A model generated the notes under the pieces. It saw nothing but the letters and a program-made list of their open reading frames with translations, was not told the DNA's origin and searched no databases. Below are positions 46,001 to 55,522 of a DNA stretch of 64,000 nt, one piece after another. The translations under genes and the position numbers were made by a program. Each line of letters begins with the position of its first letter. The first letter of the stretch is position 1. Source of the stretch: Eubacteriaceae bacterium CHKCI004 (lineage in GTDB: Bacteria; Bacillota; Clostridia; Lachnospirales; Lachnospiraceae); NCBI GenBank assembly GCA_900016875.1, contig FCNR01000048.1, forward strand, positions 78,399-142,398. Reading direction: 5' to 3'.

Positions 46001-46309
46001 ATGGCAGGAGAAGTAAGAAAATTTGACAGTGTGCGATTGAGAGAAGCGGGAAGTAATATTCTGACCGCGGCAGGAAAGATGTATACGGAGCTTACGAACG
46101 TACAAAATGAAATGAACCAGTCGACAGAATATTTTGATTCGCAGGCGGGGGAAGACTTGCGCAGTCAGTTTAAAAAATCAGCAGCGAAATTTGATGAATT
46201 TAAAAAGACGATGGACGCTTATGGCAAATACCTTAAAGATGAAGCAGATCGTGAGGAAGACCGCGATGGAAGACTGGAAAAGGTCGCTCAGAGTATCCCA
46301 AATTTGTAA
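46001..46309 (+). CDS. WXG100-like small protein 2
   Basis: 102 residues, two long helices with a turn near STEYFDSQAGEDLRSQFKK, where the Trp is replaced by Tyr/Phe. It is similar in plan to the previous gene but not a recent duplicate. GATAAGGAGGATAATGGT precedes the ATG. It may form a heterodimer with protein 1. It ends two bases before the lipoprotein gene. Confidence 0.75.
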   Translation: MAGEVRKFDSVRLREAGSNILTAAGKMYTELTNVQNEMNQSTEYFDSQAGEDLRSQFKKSAAKFDEFKKTMDAYGKYLKDEADREEDRDGRLEKVAQSIPNL

Positions 46310-46311
46310 AA

Positions 46312-47103
46312 ATGAAAGGGAGAATATTAGCAAGGCTGGCCGGTCTGATAGCAGCTGCGGCGCTGTGTTGCACAGGCTGCAGCGCTGCATTTGCCAATCC
46401 GGCGGACGCCCGAAAAGATAAGGATGATGATTTGGTGAAGGAACAGACAATTACATCACGGGAACAGGCGAGAGAGATAATGGAAGATTATCTGCAGGAA
46501 AAATACCAGAACTCTTATATAGTTCAGCTGCCTTACAGAAATGACATCGGTAATTTTCAGGCGCAGGCTTATCCGGAAGATGATGTAAACAGGGGGATTT
46601 ACATTATGGCGGATACGGAGTCGGGAGAGTGCATAGACAGTGGCTGTAAGGAAATCGTGGAATCATATGTGGAAGAACATTTGAAAAGTGTGCAGCAGTC
46701 AGAATGGGAGAAAAGCAATATGCAGATTCTGTGCAGTTTTTGGGATGATGTGCCGGGACAGGAATGGAAAACGGACGCGGAACCACAGGATATCATACAG
46801 AATGAAACGGTACATTGTCAGATTTTTCTTATGATTGCTGAAACAGAACCGGATAAAGAACAGGAAGCAGAGCGGATAAAAAGAATTCTCGGTGATGCGT
46901 GCCTGAATGGAATGCGGATAACACTGGAAGGATATTATGTGGATGAGTCGATCTTTGCCGTATCAGAGGAACAGCTTTCAGATGGCAGGGCGATGATGCT
47001 TGCCTCGTGCGGAGAAGATTATGTGAATAAAGTAACGGTGCGCTGGAATTCCGGCGGGGAACCGTTGGATTCGGAGGAGATTGTCAGTGGCTTTAACAGG
47101 TGA
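46312..47103 (+). CDS. Lipoprotein within the T7SS locus
   Basis: 263 residues. A short signal, RLAGLIAAAALCCTGCSA, with lipobox-like CTGC. The rest is soluble alpha/beta: EDYLQEKYQNSYIVQLPY, MADTESGECIDSG, and strands up to YVNKVTVRWNSGG. No family recognised. Its 3' end overlaps the next gene by about 17 bases, so both are made together. Perhaps a chaperone or immunity-type partner of the secreted hydrolase encoded next; inference from overlap only. Confidence 0.65.
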   Translation: MKGRILARLAGLIAAAALCCTGCSAAFANPADARKDKDDDLVKEQTITSREQAREIMEDYLQEKYQNSYIVQLPYRNDIGNFQAQAYPEDDVNRGIYIMADTESGECIDSGCKEIVESYVEEHLKSVQQSEWEKSNMQILCSFWDDVPGQEWKTDAEPQDIIQNETVHCQIFLMIAETEPDKEQEAERIKRILGDACLNGMRITLEGYYVDESIFAVSEEQLSDGRAMMLASCGEDYVNKVTVRWNSGGEPLDSEEIVSGFNR

Positions 47104-49381
47104 TAATACCAGAAATTTTGAAGAGATGCTAAAGATGATTCCTGATGCAGACGGTCAGATATCTGTATCCGATTATACGGATGTGGATGCACTTCTTTTT
47201 GCTGAAATTGCAGGGATCGATATTGAGAACCTGGCTGGCCCGTATAGTAATGCGTTTCAGTATAACGGAGACGGAACAGTTTCTTATCATGCAAATGAAT
47301 CTTTTACTTTGCCTGAACTGATTAAGTTGTACGAGAACGCTTATGACGAGGAAGCACTTCAGAGTAATGACAAATACAGACTGCTTAAAGCAATGTCAGA
47401 ATCTCCGCGATATAAAGATATTACTTTTACCGGATTTGCAGACAGTAAGGATCAGACATACCGGGACGAGCAGGGAAATGAATATACGGCCAATTATAAG
47501 GCAGTGACGGTGGAGGTTCCGGATGGTAAAATTATATCATATGCGGGAACTGGTTCCAGTATATTCGGATGGATTGAAGATGGGAGAATGGCCTGCACGA
47601 ATGAGGGGATCGGCGCGCAGGTATGGGGAAAAGAATATGCCGAATATATGATGAATCGATATGGTGCGGATGATTTCTCTTTTTGCGGATATTCAAAGGG
47701 AGGTAATCAGGCCACATATACGACAGCCATGCTGTTTGGACAATATGGAGACAGAATCAAAAAAACAATCAATATCGATGGACCGGGATTCAGTATGAGC
47801 AGGATGAATCTTGAGGTAAATGGAAAATCGTTTCGGGAAATATTAGCGGAATTATACGAAATTGGAGTTCTGGTACCTGTTGCAACGCCTTATACATCAT
47901 TTGTCGGCAGTCTGATGGAGGATCATCAAAACTATGTATATCTGGACGCGGATGCCTGGCTGATGTTTGTCAATCATGATTATACATACTGGAATATGAT
48001 TCTGGATGAGAATGGAATTCCTTCTTTTCAGAAATCAGACGTCGATATGCCGACGGAAGCCAGTCAGGCCTTTGATAAAATGATAGAAGGATTATTGTCC
48101 GGTATGACGAATGAGGAACTGGATCATCTGATGGATGCGCTTGAAAATCTTTGTAAGAGATTGTACATTCATAATACGGGGGATATGTTGAGGTTTTTTA
48201 CTTCAACGGATAATAGTGTTTCGGAAAAACTTGCGGCAGTTTTGGAAATATATAATGACATGGATGAATCTCAGCAGGCTGCTTTTGACAAGATGCTTCA
48301 GGGGTTAATGACGGACGAAAATCTTGAAAACTTTTTGATAGCCTGGAGACAGGAATTGGAGACAAGCACCAGTGAAGAGGCCCGGAAGCTGGCGGAAACC
48401 TTAAAAAGTGCAGAAGCATTTTATCCTGTGATTGCTTCATTATTAGAGGATCTTGATATAAAAACGTTGCTCCATACGGCGCGAATTGCCTGTGGATATC
48501 TGGAAAAAATCGGAGGGGCAGGAGCGCTTGAAGATATGTCTGCTATTGATATTGCGGTTAGTCTGGTGGATTACTTTATGAATCTGAGATGGGCTGACAA
48601 GGGAAGAGTAATTACCCTGATTGGAAAAAGTGCAGCCAGCATCGGGAAGGATTACGCAAAGGATCATCCGATTGTCGCATGCCTGGCGACAGTGGTCATC
48701 ATATTGTTAAGCGTTCTTCCATCCTCTAATCTGGCAGCAAAACTGATTATGGGAGTGAATGTGGGCGCCGCGCTGATTGCAATGCTTTGGGATGAATATT
48801 TCGATGATATCATTGATGCGGCAGAAAGTGTGGTGGAATGGAGCAAAGGTATGTTTGAAACAATTAAAAATGAAGTCATTAATGCCATAAAAGCATTAGG
48901 AGAGGCTCTGATGGATTTATTGGGGAATTTGTGGGACAAGTTTCTTGAACTTGCTTCCTGGGCAGCAGAAAAAATCGGAGACTTTATAGCGGAATTTGAT
49001 ATACAGATGCATGAAGAAATTCAGGAGCTCCATGTAAAAATTGATGAACCAATCTACTATACAGCCAGAAGTATTCATTCAGTGGCAGAGACAAGATTGG
49101 AAATGGATGGAGATGCCCTTGAAGATTTAAACGGACGTATGATCCGGGTTGCATCAAAAGCTGCACGCCTGGAATCTCTGCTGGATTCGCTGCGATGGAA
49201 ATTGCAGTATCAGGAGACGGAGACAAAGGACGAGAAAAAGATATCGCTGGCGGAGAAATATAATGTAAATAGCAGTTCTCTGGCAGTGAGTCAGGCGTCG
49301 ATTCTCCGCGCAGGTTCTGACAGACTGTCGGATGCGGTAGCGGTATTGCGGGCAATGGATGGAAAACTTTTGCGCGGCTGA
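47087..49381 (+). CDS. Mbeg1-like (DUF2974) alpha/beta hydrolase, candidate T7SS substrate
   Basis: About 765 residues. The N-terminal domain is a lipase-like hydrolase with the nucleophile elbow FCGYSKGGNQATY (Ser near 203) and INIDGPGFS after it, as in Mbeg1/DUF2974. The middle is helical, then two hydrophobic helices (IVACLATVVIILLSVLPS, LIMGVNVGAALIAML, about 530-565), and the last 150 residues are a long helical region ending in ASILRAGSDRLSDAVAVLRA, like WXG/LXG-type helices. GGAGGAG is spaced for the GTG at 47087. It may be secreted by the EssC machine to act on lipids; the membrane helices also allow a resident role. Confidence 0.7.
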   Translation: MALTGDNTRNFEEMLKMIPDADGQISVSDYTDVDALLFAEIAGIDIENLAGPYSNAFQYNGDGTVSYHANESFTLPELIKLYENAYDEEALQSNDKYRLLKAMSESPRYKDITFTGFADSKDQTYRDEQGNEYTANYKAVTVEVPDGKIISYAGTGSSIFGWIEDGRMACTNEGIGAQVWGKEYAEYMMNRYGADDFSFCGYSKGGNQATYTTAMLFGQYGDRIKKTINIDGPGFSMSRMNLEVNGKSFREILAELYEIGVLVPVATPYTSFVGSLMEDHQNYVYLDADAWLMFVNHDYTYWNMILDENGIPSFQKSDVDMPTEASQAFDKMIEGLLSGMTNEELDHLMDALENLCKRLYIHNTGDMLRFFTSTDNSVSEKLAAVLEIYNDMDESQQAAFDKMLQGLMTDENLENFLIAWRQELETSTSEEARKLAETLKSAEAFYPVIASLLEDLDIKTLLHTARIACGYLEKIGGAGALEDMSAIDIAVSLVDYFMNLRWADKGRVITLIGKSAASIGKDYAKDHPIVACLATVVIILLSVLPSSNLAAKLIMGVNVGAALIAMLWDEYFDDIIDAAESVVEWSKGMFETIKNEVINAIKALGEALMDLLGNLWDKFLELASWAAEKIGDFIAEFDIQMHEEIQELHVKIDEPIYYTARSIHSVAETRLEMDGDALEDLNGRMIRVASKAARLESLLDSLRWKLQYQETETKDEKKISLAEKYNVNSSSLAVSQASILRAGSDRLSDAVAVLRAMDGKLLRG

Positions 49382-49447
49382 ATGGGAAAAAGAAATTGCT
49401 CCGTTGAAATAAAATGAAAGAAAATACCAGAGACAAAGGAGAGAAAG

Positions 49448-49639
49448 ATGGCAGGGATTCCATATGAAGTGAATGAATGTATACAAATGATTAACGAAAT
49501 TAACAGGGAGTTGAATGAGATTGAGACGGGACTTTCCTGTGCGGTAAAAGGTGCCAAAACAGACAGACTGCGAAGAGAATTGCGGGAGTGTGCCGCCCGG
49601 TACAAATCGGTGGCCGATACATTATACCGTATCGGATAA
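49448..49639 (+). CDS. Small helical protein in the T7SS locus
   Basis: 63 residues forming two helices (MINEINRELNEIETGLS, LRRELRECAARYKSVAD). AAAGGAGAGAAAG precedes the ATG. Not recognised. Similar short helical genes accompany WXG/LXG proteins in T7SS loci, so it may be a chaperone or helper. Confidence 0.6.
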   Translation: MAGIPYEVNECIQMINEINRELNEIETGLSCAVKGAKTDRLRRELRECAARYKSVADTLYRIG

Positions 49640-49664
49640 CAGAATGACAGGGGAGAAATAAAAG

Positions 49665-51260
49665 ATGAGTGGAGAGAATGGTGAAAAAAGACGGGAGTTA
49701 ATCAGAAATGCAGGATATTTTATACACACGGAATTGGAAAATACTAACGATACATCTATATATTGCATAGGAGAGAAACAAAATAGCTATATTTTACAAC
49801 TTGTTCATGTTTTTAATGAGGAAAAGCACAGAAGGGAGATAGAAAATCGTGCAGAGTCTGTCCAGAAAATGACTGCACGGTACCCTTCTGTTTTTCTGCG
49901 TTATTTGGAAAAAAACTGGATGGGTGACAGCGGGGATTTTCAGACAGAGTTTATGATAAAAATGCAATATGGCCTCAGTATGGAGCAGCGAATGATGGAA
50001 AAAGGGCTGACGCTTGAGGATGTGATTCAAATTGGCATAAAATGCGCAGAAGCGCTGGAGGCATGCAAAGAATGCGGAATTCCTGTAAAAAGAATTGATT
50101 ACCGTATGTTGTACTGGATTCCGGAGGAGGGTTGGAAAATAGGTTTCTTTCTCGCTGATTCAGTGGAAAACCTGGTAAGAAAGGAATTTATGCCACCGGA
50201 ATGGATACAAAATAAAATTTATGACAAGAAAAGTGAAGTGTACAACATTGGAATGCTTCTCTATTTATTAATGAATGAGGATGAAGTTCCGTTTCTTGAT
50301 ATCTGTCAGACAGATGAAGAAGCGGAAGAAATGAGATTGTCATCTGCAAAGCCTCCTCTGCCGTTATATGGAACAGAAACATTGAAAAAAATAGTGAGAA
50401 AGGCTTGTTCGGCCAGACAGGAACGCTATGAAGATGTCAGACAGTTAAGAGATATATTAGAGAAAATTTCTCATATGTTGCCGCAGAATTGGCTTATTTC
50501 AGAAATCTCCGGACATTCTTACAGGGATGAAGAATATACGGGAGATTTTGATGAAGAAAAATTTGATAACAAAGTTACAGTGGCTGAAGAAATTGAAAAA
50601 GTTCCGGAGAGTAAAACAGCAGAAAAGATTCGGGAGCCTGAAGCACTAACGCCGAAAGAATACATGAAAGCGCAGGAACGCGCAGAACGAAGAAAAGCAA
50701 AAGAAGAGGAGAAAAGAGCACGGGAGCAGGTCAAAGCAGAAGAACAAAAGAAAAAGCACATTGAACAGCAATTGAAGCGTGCCAAAAAAGAAGAACAAAA
50801 GAAAAATGCACAGAAAAATGGAAATAAAGACCGGAAGGACCTGATGATCATTATAGGTATTATTACCGCCGTGATTCTGGTCATTGCGGGAATCATAACA
50901 GGAGTTAAAAGTTCCACAAATAATAAAATATATTCTTATATTGATTCCAGGACATATGGCACTGCGATGGTAGAACTGCAGGAATTATATGAGAGTGGAA
51001 AAAACGTAGATAAAGCAGCGGAAAAATATGCTCAAAGTTGTTTAGAGGACAGAGAATACAAAAGGATTCCGGCAGCCGTACAGATGCTTTCTGAAGAATA
51101 TTGTGAAACCAATAAAGAATTCTTTGAAAATATGATAAAAAGTATGGTCGAAGACGATAAGGAAAGCAGGGCGTATGATTTGTTGGACGCTATGGAAGCA
51201 TGTGGCGGAGTACGGGCGGAGTATGCGTCTGAATTTCGCAGCAGTATGGAGGGAGAGTGA
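49665..51260 (+). CDS. essB: EssB/YukC-like pseudokinase membrane protein
   Basis: 531 residues. The first 275 have a protein-kinase-like shape without catalytic residues: VIQIGIKCAEALEACKECG, then RIDYRMLYWIPEEGWKIGFF in place of the HRD and DFG loops. This is followed by a highly charged Lys/Glu segment (about 330-390), one membrane helix (LMIIIGIITAVILVIAGIITG, about 393-412), and an outer helical domain. This is the plan of EssB/YukC, a core T7SS membrane component. GGGGAGAAATAAAAG precedes the ATG. No EsaA or EssA gene was found near it. Confidence 0.8.
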   Translation: MSGENGEKRRELIRNAGYFIHTELENTNDTSIYCIGEKQNSYILQLVHVFNEEKHRREIENRAESVQKMTARYPSVFLRYLEKNWMGDSGDFQTEFMIKMQYGLSMEQRMMEKGLTLEDVIQIGIKCAEALEACKECGIPVKRIDYRMLYWIPEEGWKIGFFLADSVENLVRKEFMPPEWIQNKIYDKKSEVYNIGMLLYLLMNEDEVPFLDICQTDEEAEEMRLSSAKPPLPLYGTETLKKIVRKACSARQERYEDVRQLRDILEKISHMLPQNWLISEISGHSYRDEEYTGDFDEEKFDNKVTVAEEIEKVPESKTAEKIREPEALTPKEYMKAQERAERRKAKEEEKRAREQVKAEEQKKKHIEQQLKRAKKEEQKKNAQKNGNKDRKDLMIIIGIITAVILVIAGIITGVKSSTNNKIYSYIDSRTYGTAMVELQELYESGKNVDKAAEKYAQSCLEDREYKRIPAAVQMLSEEYCETNKEFFENMIKSMVEDDKESRAYDLLDAMEACGGVRAEYASEFRSSMEGE

Positions 51261-51264
51261 TGAT

Positions 51265-51543
51265 ATGAGCAGATCCTTATATGACGCCGGAGGTATGATG
51301 CGCACCGCAGCTAATATCCGAAGCAGTATGAAAATATTCAGCAGTCAGAAAAAAGAAATAGAAGATATTATGTCACAAATGCCGCAATATTTTTCGGATC
51401 CGATACAGGTTGAGTTTTCGAAAAAGTACGATATTCTGAAGCAGGATTTAGAAAAAATAGAAAATGTCATGCAGGAATATGCAGATTTGTTAAGTTTGGC
51501 TGCGGATCAGGTGGCAAGAACAGTGCGGGAGATTGATATTTAG
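51265..51543 (+). CDS. WXG100-like small protein 3
   Basis: About 92 residues, two helices with a turn at MPQYFSDPIQVEFSKKYD, similar to protein 1 (YWEDPINTDYVNKFE), again without the exact WXG. GGAGGGAGAGTGAT places the start at the ATG 51265, four bases after the essB stop. Candidate secreted partner of the T7SS. Confidence 0.75.
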   Translation: MSRSLYDAGGMMRTAANIRSSMKIFSSQKKEIEDIMSQMPQYFSDPIQVEFSKKYDILKQDLEKIENVMQEYADLLSLAADQVARTVREIDI

Positions 51544-51620
51544 GGATCGGAAAAGGTTAAACAATAAGTGATTATAGTTTGACTTCATATGTGTCAGAAA
51601 CAAAAAAACAGGAGGTAGAA

Positions 51621-52169
51621 ATGAGAAAAGCAAAAAAGAAAGCGTTGATTGTACAGGCATATCGTTTGGGAGATAAGAGCAGTGTAATAGACAAGATGAT
51701 AATGGAAGGCAAAATAAAGCCAAAAGAGAACGGCAGTTTTGAAGTGTTTTCCCAGGAGGCGAAAGGTGATTCAGGAGAACTCGCCAGAGAAGGGGATTAT
51801 ATTAAAATTGATTCTTCAGGAAATCCTTATCCAAATAGTGCGGATTTTTTTGAGAAAAATCATCAACATGTGGAAGGAACGTATTATAAACAGAAATCAA
51901 AAGAAGTTTCTGTGTGGATGTATGGTGATCCTCAGGGACCGGAAATCCGGTATTTGACAGAACACAAGCAGCTTACTTTTCATGAAAGTGAGCCGGAGAG
52001 ATATTTTCAGGCATTTTTATGGGGAACCATGTTGTCTGCAGCAAAGGATGCGGTTATTGTTTTTTATCAGATTATTCGTAATGAGACGGGAGAGATTCAA
52101 AATATAGAATTTAATTTTGTTGAGAGAAAAGAATTTGACAAAACTTACGAGCTGCTCTCTGAGAAATGA
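51621..52169 (+). CDS. Unknown protein in the T7SS locus
   Basis: 182 residues. KALIVQAYRLGDKSSVIDKM opens the protein, followed by NGSFEVFSQEAKGDSGELAREGDYIKID, which recalls a PGDYI-like domain, and a final helical/strand half (SEPERYFQAFLWGTMLSAAK). CAGGAGGTAGAA selects the ATG at 51621. No catalytic motif is seen. It lies between the third WXG-like gene and the TIR/propeller gene. Confidence 0.6.
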   Translation: MRKAKKKALIVQAYRLGDKSSVIDKMIMEGKIKPKENGSFEVFSQEAKGDSGELAREGDYIKIDSSGNPYPNSADFFEKNHQHVEGTYYKQKSKEVSVWMYGDPQGPEIRYLTEHKQLTFHESEPERYFQAFLWGTMLSAAKDAVIVFYQIIRNETGEIQNIEFNFVERKEFDKTYELLSEK

Positions 52170-52220
52170 AAATAGAGTGAGAGAGAAATATCAGATACAG
52201 AGCAGCAAAGGGGGATAAGT

Positions 52221-55200
52221 ATGGAACAGATTATCTATGATGCTTTTATCAGCTATAGTCACAGTGAACCGGATTCATATATAGCCAGAACACTGCATAC
52301 TATGTTGGAACATTACCATATATCTGGGAAACTTCAAAAAATATCAGGAAAGAAAAAGATTAACCGGGTTTTTCGGGATCGGGAAGAATTGCCGCTTTCC
52401 TCCGATCTGGCAGCTAATATTCGTCAGGCATTGAGGCAATCGGAATATCTGATCGTAATTTGTTCTCCCCGTGCCGTGTCTTCAGAATGGGTGCAAAAGG
52501 AAATAGAAGTTTTTCTTGAAACGCATGAAAAAGATAAAATATTAACACTTCTTGTTGACGGCGAGCCAGAAGAATCTTTTCCGGAGATTCTGTGTTATAC
52601 CGAAGAAAAGATTGTTGAAGCAGATGGAAAAGAAAAAATTGTCAGGACGAAAGTAGAGCCTATGGCAGCTGATGTCAGAGGAGTTACCAGGAAACAAATG
52701 CGAAAAAAATTAAAAAAAGAATTTCTGCGTATTCTTGCTCCAATGCTTTCCTGTACATATGATACACTGAGGCAGAGACATAGAGAATATATGTTCCGAA
52801 GAATGATAATGCTGTCAGGAACAATCGCGGTCCTGGCAGCATTATTTACGGTATATGCATTTCGGCAGGCGTCTATATCAGAAGGACGTTATCAGGAAGC
52901 GCGAAGAAATCAAGCCAGATATCTGTCAGAAAAATCAGGAGAACTTCTTGCAGAGGGAGACAGGGAAGGTGCATTGCAAACTGCTCTTGCTATCCAGCCG
53001 GACGATGAGTCTTCGGACAGTCCGGTAGTTCCGGAGCAGATGTATGCGTTGAATAATGCCCTGTATTCTTACGACAGATCAAATGAAATCAAATACCGAC
53101 CGGCGTATTCTGTGGAACTCGATGGACATAACGGATATAATTATAATACAAACAACAACAGATTAAGTCCGGAAGAAACAGGATATTTTTGCGTGGATGC
53201 ATTAGGGAATGCATATATATTAAATCCGCTAAATGGTGAATGTATATGGAAAATATTTGCTGGAGAAATAGAAGGACTGGAGGAAGAAGCATTTAGAGAT
53301 TTTCTCCCGATATCAGAGAAAACAGCAGTTTTGATATCCCCTCATTCCATTGTATATGTGAATTGGCAGGCAAAAGAGGTAATTCGGATAATACAGGAGG
53401 AAGAATATTTTGTAAATATAAATACTAATATGATAACGGTTCATGGAACATTAATTGCCTTAACGAATGGCAGCAAGGTTTGGGTTTATAATCTTGAAAC
53501 CGGGGAATGTCTTCAGAAAGTGCAATATAACGAAGAAGATTATCCGGGATATAATACGAATTCCCTTTCATTTTCTGAAGACGAAAGTATGCTGGCAATT
53601 GGCGTTTCAGTAGATACCAATGAAATAGAACTACAGAAAGGACTTCTACTTCTTTCCTTGAAAGATGGCAGTTTAAAGATGTTTTCAGAGAAAGAGACAG
53701 ACAGCGTAATGTTTCTGGGAAATGACCGGATTGCTGCCATTCATTATAAATATGCTGATAAAGAGGAAGCGTCAGAGACCGCGCCGAAACGAAGCTTTCA
53801 TCTTGCGCTATATGATGTTGCAGACGGAGAAACAATCTGGACGTCAGCATTCTACGATACGCAGGCCATGAATAATCCCTGTAGTTTGTTGGTAGAAAAT
53901 ATGAAAGTAGATGATGAGCAAAAGGAAGTGCTGGCAACAGTTATAAAAGATAAACTATATCTTATTGATTCAAATCAAGGAACTATTATACAGGAGAGGA
54001 GTTATCCCGAGAATATTTCCGGAGTATTTAAGTATGATGAAACTCGTTATCTTGTCGGACTCATTGACGGAAGTATCAGGCTTTGTACAACAGAACAGAT
54101 GAGTACGGAATATAATCTTGGAAACATATCTGCAGATATATATGGATTTGTTTTCAGTCTAAAAAATAATACAGTAATCTGGCCAGTGTCATCGTCTTCC
54201 AGGATTGTGATAGGAAAATTATTTCAGGATGAGGAAATGATATCCTTGTCTGGAAAGACGAGGATAGGTAATGTAAAGTATTATACGATATCTAATACAA
54301 AGAATCAGGAAAATATTACATATCGGTGTGTCTTGTCTGATGAGAACAGTAGTCTGTTTAGTTCAAAGTTGGAAATTTATGAGGCCGGGAGTACAAGAAA
54401 ACTCTTTGAATATAATTGTGAGGTGGAGGATCAGACAATTTATGATGTGTATATGCAGAACATTCATAATAAGACATATGTTATGATCGTGACATCAGGG
54501 GGAACAAACCAGCTTATTATGGCTGATATAGAAACTGGAAAGAGTATATCGGCCGTTCAAACGGAAGAAGAATCCGGATGGAGTTATATGAATTACTCTT
54601 TTTTCCATACCGTCGAAAAGGTACTGGTACATAATGGTTTAGGTTTTGTATTGGCAGATATTACAGAAAATGGTCTGGAAATGCCGGATTTGATAACAGA
54701 AAGTATTTCTGTGGATATTTCTGCTGCCTGGGTATCGGCAAATGACAGGTATATTCTGCTCTTGTCAAACAGTAATGCAGAGCAAGGAATAAAAATTTGG
54801 GATGTAGAAAATGAATCGTGGATAAAAATAGAAGGTAAGCAGATTTTCCTGTCTGGTTACGAAATAAATATAGGAAATGAAAGGAACATAGCAGCAGTTT
54901 ACAGTGAAAATGGAAGCATTGAAATAATCGACCTGGAGGCTGGAGAAGTGATACAGTCATTTCCATGCGGATATTTTGAACGGCTTGAGATTGGATTTAT
55001 GCATCATGATAAATATTTGATAAGCTGTGGGGATGACAGCTGTCTGACATTATGGGATATAGAGACCGGAGCGATACTTATGCAGGATAAAAACAATGAT
55101 ATCCATGTAAGTGACATTGTGACTGATGGAAATGGGAAGTATTTTGCCACTGGTTTTTATGGATATATGATGAATGATAACGGTATGGAAACGTCATCGC

Positions 55201-55421
55201 TTCGTATTTATTACGTGGATGACAGCGGAAGATTTTATCCGTATGCAGATATACCAGATGGATATGTGAGTTTTGAAGCGGATGAAATCTTTACTGGTGA
55301 TTCCGGGGGATGTTTTGCTCCGCTATATACTTATAATGTACTTCGTGCAAGAGCAGAGGATATTCTTGGCGAAAAAACGCTGACAGAAACCGAAAAAAGG
55401 CAGTATTTCATATCGGAATAA
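52221..55421 (+). CDS. TIR - membrane helix - beta-propeller protein, 1066 residues
   Basis: Residues 1 to about 130 are a TIR_2-like domain: YDAFISYSHSEPDSYIARTL, VFRDREELPLSSDLAANI with the catalytic-position Glu, and YLIVICSPRAVSSEWVQKEI. One membrane helix (MIMLSGTIAVLAALFTVYAF, about 195-214) is followed by a helical linker with EGDREGALQTALAIQ. The remaining 780 residues are repeated four-stranded units of WD40/quinoprotein type (WVYNLETGECLQKVQ, LTLWDIETGAILMQ). The TIR would face the cytoplasm and the propeller the outside. It could sense an outer ligand and trigger the TIR. It is in line with the T7SS genes. Confidence 0.8.
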   Translation: MEQIIYDAFISYSHSEPDSYIARTLHTMLEHYHISGKLQKISGKKKINRVFRDREELPLSSDLAANIRQALRQSEYLIVICSPRAVSSEWVQKEIEVFLETHEKDKILTLLVDGEPEESFPEILCYTEEKIVEADGKEKIVRTKVEPMAADVRGVTRKQMRKKLKKEFLRILAPMLSCTYDTLRQRHREYMFRRMIMLSGTIAVLAALFTVYAFRQASISEGRYQEARRNQARYLSEKSGELLAEGDREGALQTALAIQPDDESSDSPVVPEQMYALNNALYSYDRSNEIKYRPAYSVELDGHNGYNYNTNNNRLSPEETGYFCVDALGNAYILNPLNGECIWKIFAGEIEGLEEEAFRDFLPISEKTAVLISPHSIVYVNWQAKEVIRIIQEEEYFVNINTNMITVHGTLIALTNGSKVWVYNLETGECLQKVQYNEEDYPGYNTNSLSFSEDESMLAIGVSVDTNEIELQKGLLLLSLKDGSLKMFSEKETDSVMFLGNDRIAAIHYKYADKEEASETAPKRSFHLALYDVADGETIWTSAFYDTQAMNNPCSLLVENMKVDDEQKEVLATVIKDKLYLIDSNQGTIIQERSYPENISGVFKYDETRYLVGLIDGSIRLCTTEQMSTEYNLGNISADIYGFVFSLKNNTVIWPVSSSSRIVIGKLFQDEEMISLSGKTRIGNVKYYTISNTKNQENITYRCVLSDENSSLFSSKLEIYEAGSTRKLFEYNCEVEDQTIYDVYMQNIHNKTYVMIVTSGGTNQLIMADIETGKSISAVQTEEESGWSYMNYSFFHTVEKVLVHNGLGFVLADITENGLEMPDLITESISVDISAAWVSANDRYILLLSNSNAEQGIKIWDVENESWIKIEGKQIFLSGYEINIGNERNIAAVYSENGSIEIIDLEAGEVIQSFPCGYFERLEIGFMHHDKYLISCGDDSCLTLWDIETGAILMQDKNNDIHVSDIVTDGNGKYFATGFYGYMMNDNGMETSSLRIYYVDDSGRFYPYADIPDGYVSFEADEIFTGDSGGCFAPLYTYNVLRARAEDILGEKTLTETEKRQYFISE

Positions 55422-55522
55422 TCGTACCAGGATCGGAGCTCATAATATATTTGTTTTATAGATGCGAAAAAAAATAATAAATCAACGAGTATAATAAATT
55501 TTGCAGGAGAAAGGAGAAACAG

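Noticed and set aside
47081..47086. TTG at 47081 as the hydrolase start
   Set aside because: It lies about two bases from GGAGGAG; the in-frame GTG at 47087 has correct spacing.
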